Source: Mytilus galloprovincialis
Lineage: Eukaryota > Mollusca > Bivalvia > Mytilida > Mytilidae
DNA: 64,000 nucleotides
NCBI RefSeq assembly: GCF_965363235.1
Contig: NC_134840.1
Coordinates: 86,338,916-86,402,915, forward strand
Direction: 5' to 3'
Numbering within the stretch: the first letter of the stretch is position 1; the number at the start of each line of letters is the position of its first letter. Made by a program: the position numbers and the translations under genes. This document shows, piece by piece, positions 59,656-64,000 of the stretch. The notes beneath the pieces are model-generated. The model was not told the DNA's origin. It was given only the letters and a program-made list of their open reading frames with translations, and searched no databases.

Positions 59656-61580
59656 CATAACATACATTTTAAAGAAATATCCCTCATCAATGCATGAATT
59701 TTAGACATTTTTGCCCTGTCACAGGTTTGAGATTAGGCCAAGTTTGAAATAACATCTTGTCAACCTACAAAACTAAAAACTTTACAAGAGCACTGACAAA
59801 TTCTATGAACATTTGTGTAGATATATTAGACTCTAATTTAAGACCTGTGCAAAAAGGTGAATGTGACCAATCCATAATGCATTTAATAAATTTCAGAGAT
59901 CATAGAAGCCAAAACTAAGAATGTGATATTGTTTTTGTTTTTGTTGAAGACTTCCCTCAAAGTTAAACATTTTGATAGCCTATATAATCTTTGTATATCT
60001 TCTAAATTGAAAGTGCGGGAAATTATAAAGCCCTAAAATTGACATCCACAATTAAATGTTGAATTTCATTTGAATCCATAATTAGTCTTTTATAATTGTT
60101 TATCTGTTACTGAAGTTAAACTTTAAAATTTGTTTTAACTTATCAGCCTGTTACATCAAGTTGTGAACAAGATGGACCTTTTTTGCATTCTGAAATTGAT
60201 AATTATATAGCTTGCAGTCACACAAGTTCTTATTCCAGTGCTTTAGTATAAATCAAACACATCAAAAGTCAATTAAGCAAGACACATTATGATGATGGGC
60301 ATGTACATCTAGGTGATAGACAGTGACAGACGTACATAAAATACAACCATGTTACTTGATGATTGACAGTTACAAATTGAATAAGTTAAAAAGTCTATAA
60401 ACAGTTAAAAAATCTATTAAAGAGAATAAGAACAATGGTTAATTTGATGATTGACAGTTTCAAATTGAATCGGCTTTAAGTCTATAGACAGTTAAAAAAT
60501 CTTTTAAAGAGAATAAGAACAATGGTTAATTTGATGATTGACAGTTGCAAATTGAATTAGTAATGATAGATCTATAGAAGATGGTTTTAAAATCTTTTAA
60601 AGGGACCTATAATACTGGTATAACAAATGGGACTTAGCATGTATAATGTATACTTTTTAATAGCTTTTATTGATGGGTTGTTGACTACACTATTTCACTC
60701 ATTGTTTTATCTCTTTAAAAAAATAAACTGGAATCTTCTTCTTGAAATAGTGAATATATGCAAATTTTATGAAGTCAAAAACTATCATCTTTTGTTTCCA
60801 TGGTTGATAAACCTTTTTTGGTAATGAAGATAGACCATGGATACCCTGCTGGCAGGTCATGTTCCTTCTTTTGACACCAAACAATAGTACTTCAAGCTTC
60901 AGAAAAGCTACTTTGCTACTTCAAGATTGGACTAATTATGGCACATGTATGACCAAACCTTTTTTTCCCCTTGTGTAAACAAACACCTATAGAGTAGAAT
61001 GAAAATCTGTGTAAATATAAAAAAAAAATGTGTATATAGTGCCACGATGAAAAAAGTAGTTATCAAAAAGGTCCTCATACCAGTATATGGATTAAATGAT
61101 GTGCATTCTGAACATTGTAAATCTTTTGTAAATAGATTATCTGGTAGACCACTTACAAAATAATTGATTTACATGATTTAGTTTATAACTTTTGTACATG
61201 CATTCTGTATTTATTTATTTTTTCACTTGCTTTTATATTTTAAAATCTATTTTGTTTTTGTTAACTTTTTTCATATGAATGAGAATAAAAATAAGATAAA
61301 GGTTGTTTCTTATAACATAACATGTATTTTTATATTAAAGAGATGCACTGTTTTCTATCATAAATTGATACATCCTTATTGCTCACTAAGTTTTAAATTT
61401 GGGAGTTCCTGGTGAAAAGTGGTTCTGACACATCCAATCTATTACTGTAAGTGGTATTTTTTACCCATATTTTGTAACATACCATACATTATACATTCAT
61501 CACTGTGCTGCCATTTTCCATTCAGGGTACATTAAATTAAAGGACCTATGCACACAATGTGTTACATAACTTGGCATTAA
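59656..61580 (+). other. SLC34 3' region with candidate poly(A) signal
   Basis: Sequence after the stop codon. The first good AATAAA is at 59885-59890, giving a 3' UTR of about 250 nt. Further A-rich signals near 60720 and 61265 are weaker. No other gene is seen. Confidence 0.5.
60357..60605. repeat. ~88-bp tandem repeat, 2.7 copies
   Basis: Units begin gatgattgacagttwcaaattgaat near 60357, 60445 and 60532, each with cagttaaaaaatctwttaaagagaataagaacaatgg. It lies in or just beyond the SLC34 3' UTR. Confidence 0.85.
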
Positions 61581-61589
61581 ATAAAATTG

Positions 61590-61825
61590 AGAATGGAAAT
61601 GGGGAATGTGCCAAAGAGACAACAACCCGACCATAGAAAAAAACAACAGCAGAAGGTCACCAACAGGTCTTCAATGTAGCGAGAAATTCCCGCACCCGGA
61701 GGCGTCCTTCAACTGGCCCCTAAACAAATATATACTAGTTCAGTGATAATGAACGCCATACTAATTTCCAAATTGTACACAAGAAACTAAAATTAAAATA
61801 ATACAAGACTAACAAATTAAACACT
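61590..61825 (-). repeat. Dispersed repeat (acaacagcagaaggtcacc)
   Basis: aatggggaatgtgccaaagagacaacaacccgacc, ggaggcgtccttcaactggcccc, gtgataatgaacgccatac, ttccaaattgtacacaag. Opposite strand of 45776-46230. Confidence 0.85.
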
Positions 61826-63250
61826 TTTTTTACATTGCAATTTGCATTTTGTTATATGCAACTTTTTTATCTGTGCAACCTTGGGTTTTATAAATAAAAT
61901 TATTTCACTCATTGCTTTAGATATTATATGTATTTTAAATAATTTTATGTAATTTTTAATTTTAGCAGTACTAAGTATGCTGGTTGTACTTGTACAAAAA
62001 CCATATATGTTTATAATAAAACTTTATAGGTTTTCATACTTTTTGATGTTGAATATATGGCAAGACAGTGAACAATTTGACTTAAAGGAGATTTGGGGTA
62101 CACATCAATGAGATGGATTACAGACTATAAACCATACAAGTTTTAATAAATTGACTTGGTTTTTCAATTATTTTGTTCATTTTTTTTGGGGCTTCAGGTG
62201 ACATATGTGGTCTTCAACTTTGTTTACCGTAACTGCATTATTTTTTTCCCCAACATGCATGCAAAATTTCTGCAAAAGTTAAAACAGATGATATTGTTAT
62301 GCTGTAGCAAAAAAAAAAAACACACTGTTCAATGCAGGAAATAAGTGTGAAAAATGCAACGGGGTTATAATCACAATAATATAAATTCGTGTTTAGAATT
62401 TTTTTATATAAATAAAACAGAATTTTTCTCAATATAGCAAAAATTAAAATTGCTTTTCAGTCTGAAATGACAAAATCACTATTGAATTCACGCAATCATT
62501 TCTGAATTCACAGTAGTCAAAATATGGGAAATGTTGCATCACAATAGTCAAATCAAAACAACAGTATAATATGGTCAGCTACACATGATGACAAACAATC
62601 CTACCAAGTATAAGAGCTTTCTGTCAAAAAGTCACTGTGGAGTTGCATTCACAAGGTGATTGACCTTCAATACTAAAAAAATTGCGAAGTCCCATAACTC
62701 CTGTAAAAATAGTCAAATCAAACTGCTGACATAGCAGGGTGAAGAGAATATAACTACAAATTATATCTGAGACTGGATGTGTTTTGGACAAAGGCCATTA
62801 CCATATTGCTGTGGCCTGATGCTAATGGGGATAGAACAGACATTCCTACAACCATCAACTCCAACAATGAAGCAAAGATATCTTTATTTTACTTCTTGAA
62901 ACTGAAACTAGAAGTTTTAAGAAACCTTTATTGCTCAACTCATATACATAAAACATACCAAAATTTCTATTGGATTATAAAAACAAGGACATTATCTTCA
63001 ATACACATGATTTGTAATCTATTTCACAAAAAGACTTATGATTAAGATTGATTGTCAGTCATGAACAATTTAGTAGACTTACGGCCAATCTTAGTTGTAA
63101 GTTTTTTTGTGACAATGATTGCAGATCATGTATATTAAAGATATTCTCCTTGTTGTTTTTTTTAGACTCCTGTTCTCAGGAAGGCTAGATCATTATCACA
63201 AGTAATTTTCAAAAAAAATTTTTTTATTAGATAGACCTTTTTTGGAACCA
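61826..63250. other. Intergenic stretch, no gene recognised
   Basis: AT-rich. The short frames at 62156-62344 and 62779-63045 have no motif or splice partner. Confidence 0.5.
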
Positions 63251-63259
63251 TTTTAAAAA

Positions 63260-63290
63260 CTAGACTATGTGATGCCCACACATAGTCTAG
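63260..63290. repeat. Perfect 12-bp-arm hairpin
   Basis: CTAGACTATGTG..CACATAGTCTAG with a 7-nt loop; no U-run or gene context that would make it a terminator. Confidence 0.85.
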
Positions 63291-63434
63291 TACAAATTTT
63301 CTTTCAAAAGAGCAAATATCAATAAAAAACAAAACCCTGATAAAAAGCACACCTTCAATAAATGAACAAACAGCCAGCAAAGTGAAAATTTCCTAGCATT
63401 CAAACTATAGGAGTTATCTGGTATAGCTACATGT

Positions 63435-63590
63435 ATTTAAGGAATGACTGTAATATTTTTTCTGTCTATGACGAAACAACATCAAAATTGTGGTGCACAC
63501 TGAATAACCTGTGTAGCTGGTCATTTTAAATTGTGCACCACATTTTTTATGATATTTCGAATAGACATAAAAGTATTGCAGTCATTTCTT
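63435..63590. repeat. Foldback (MITE-like) element
   Basis: aaggaatgactgtaatattt..tctgtctatgacgaa..tgtggtgcaca pairs imperfectly with tgtgcaccaca..gaatagacataaaagtattgcagtcattt. The arms are about 60 nt. Confidence 0.75.
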
Positions 63591-63834
63591 ATAATTTAAT
63601 TCTAAATTTCATTTTAAACCAGAGTAATTAAATCATGAAAAAAAACGTTGATGACGTCCCGGTCACATGACAAAATTATGTCTATGAGCTAATAAACAAA
63701 ATGTCAGCCAATCAGAAGATGTGTTAAATCCAAAATTAAATCATATACAAATGTACCCATAATGGGACGTATAAATGACAGGTGTGAAACAATATGCTCC
63801 CCAACTTTTTGTATTGAAGACCCATTAAAGGCCT

Positions 63835-63900
63835 TCAGCTGTTTTCTGCTCTTTGGTTGGGTTGTTTCTTTGACACATTCCCCATTTAATTCTCAATTCA
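63835..63900 (+). repeat. Dispersed repeat fragment
   Basis: tgctctttggttgggttgtttctttgacacattcccc, a piece of the family at 45776-46230. Confidence 0.7.
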
Positions 63901-64000
63901 TTTGCACTAATTTGTATGAATGTACCAATCTGAATGACATTTTTCCAATAAAATAGTTTTTTTCTTTTTTTATTATTTCATTTTTATATTCATTTCTTGA

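Noticed and set aside
63260..63290. Rho-independent terminator
   Set aside because: Hairpin without U-run, and the DNA is from an animal.

Overview
This is intron-rich, AT-rich, repeat-saturated animal DNA. The protein-coding exons, the splice sites and several dispersed repeat families that I recognise from mussel genomes point to a mytilid bivalve (Mytilus or a close relative). No RNA gene, CRISPR array or prokaryote-type system is visible.

Three host genes can be read. (1) Minus strand, 733-9713: the 5' part of pinin (PNN), an RNA-splicing/exon-junction protein. Four coding exons are visible and the gene continues past the left edge. (2) Plus strand, 10045-25506: a complete six-exon TRAPPC6B, a TRAPP vesicle-tethering subunit of 156 residues, head-to-head with pinin across 331 bp. 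(3) Plus strand, 46963-59655: a complete nine-exon SLC34-type sodium/phosphate cotransporter of 615 residues, with a TATA box about 60 bp before its start codon. All exon junctions keep frame and have GT..AG borders. The genes do not form a pathway. Pinin and TRAPPC6B probably share a promoter; SLC34 stands alone.

Nearly everything else is mobile or tandem DNA. Pinin introns hold an internally deleted LTR retrotransposon with intact LTRs and target duplication (1391-3812), a 163-bp MITE, a 41-bp tandem array and a pogo-like element. TRAPPC6B introns hold a 1.47-kb TIR element, a 2-kb array of 58-bp units split cleanly by a TTAA-type (piggyBac-like) element, a 2.4-kb GTCGTATA repeat and a 595-bp TIR element. 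The intergenic stretch 25507-46896 holds no recognisable gene. It contains tandem families, a degraded reverse-transcriptase fragment and two nearly identical 1.8-kb elements in opposite orientation (28719-30532 and 36586-38400). SLC34 introns hold two hairpin-ended tandem repeats, a MITE and a 75-bp array that copies the end of coding exon 7 with its splice donor.

Two general patterns stand out. At least six TIR insertions that begin CAG(G/T)G share perfect 5-bp target duplications. Separately, five unrelated tandem-repeat families each begin with a short hairpin, in most cases followed by a CGTC-rich stretch, which suggests a common amplification mechanism.
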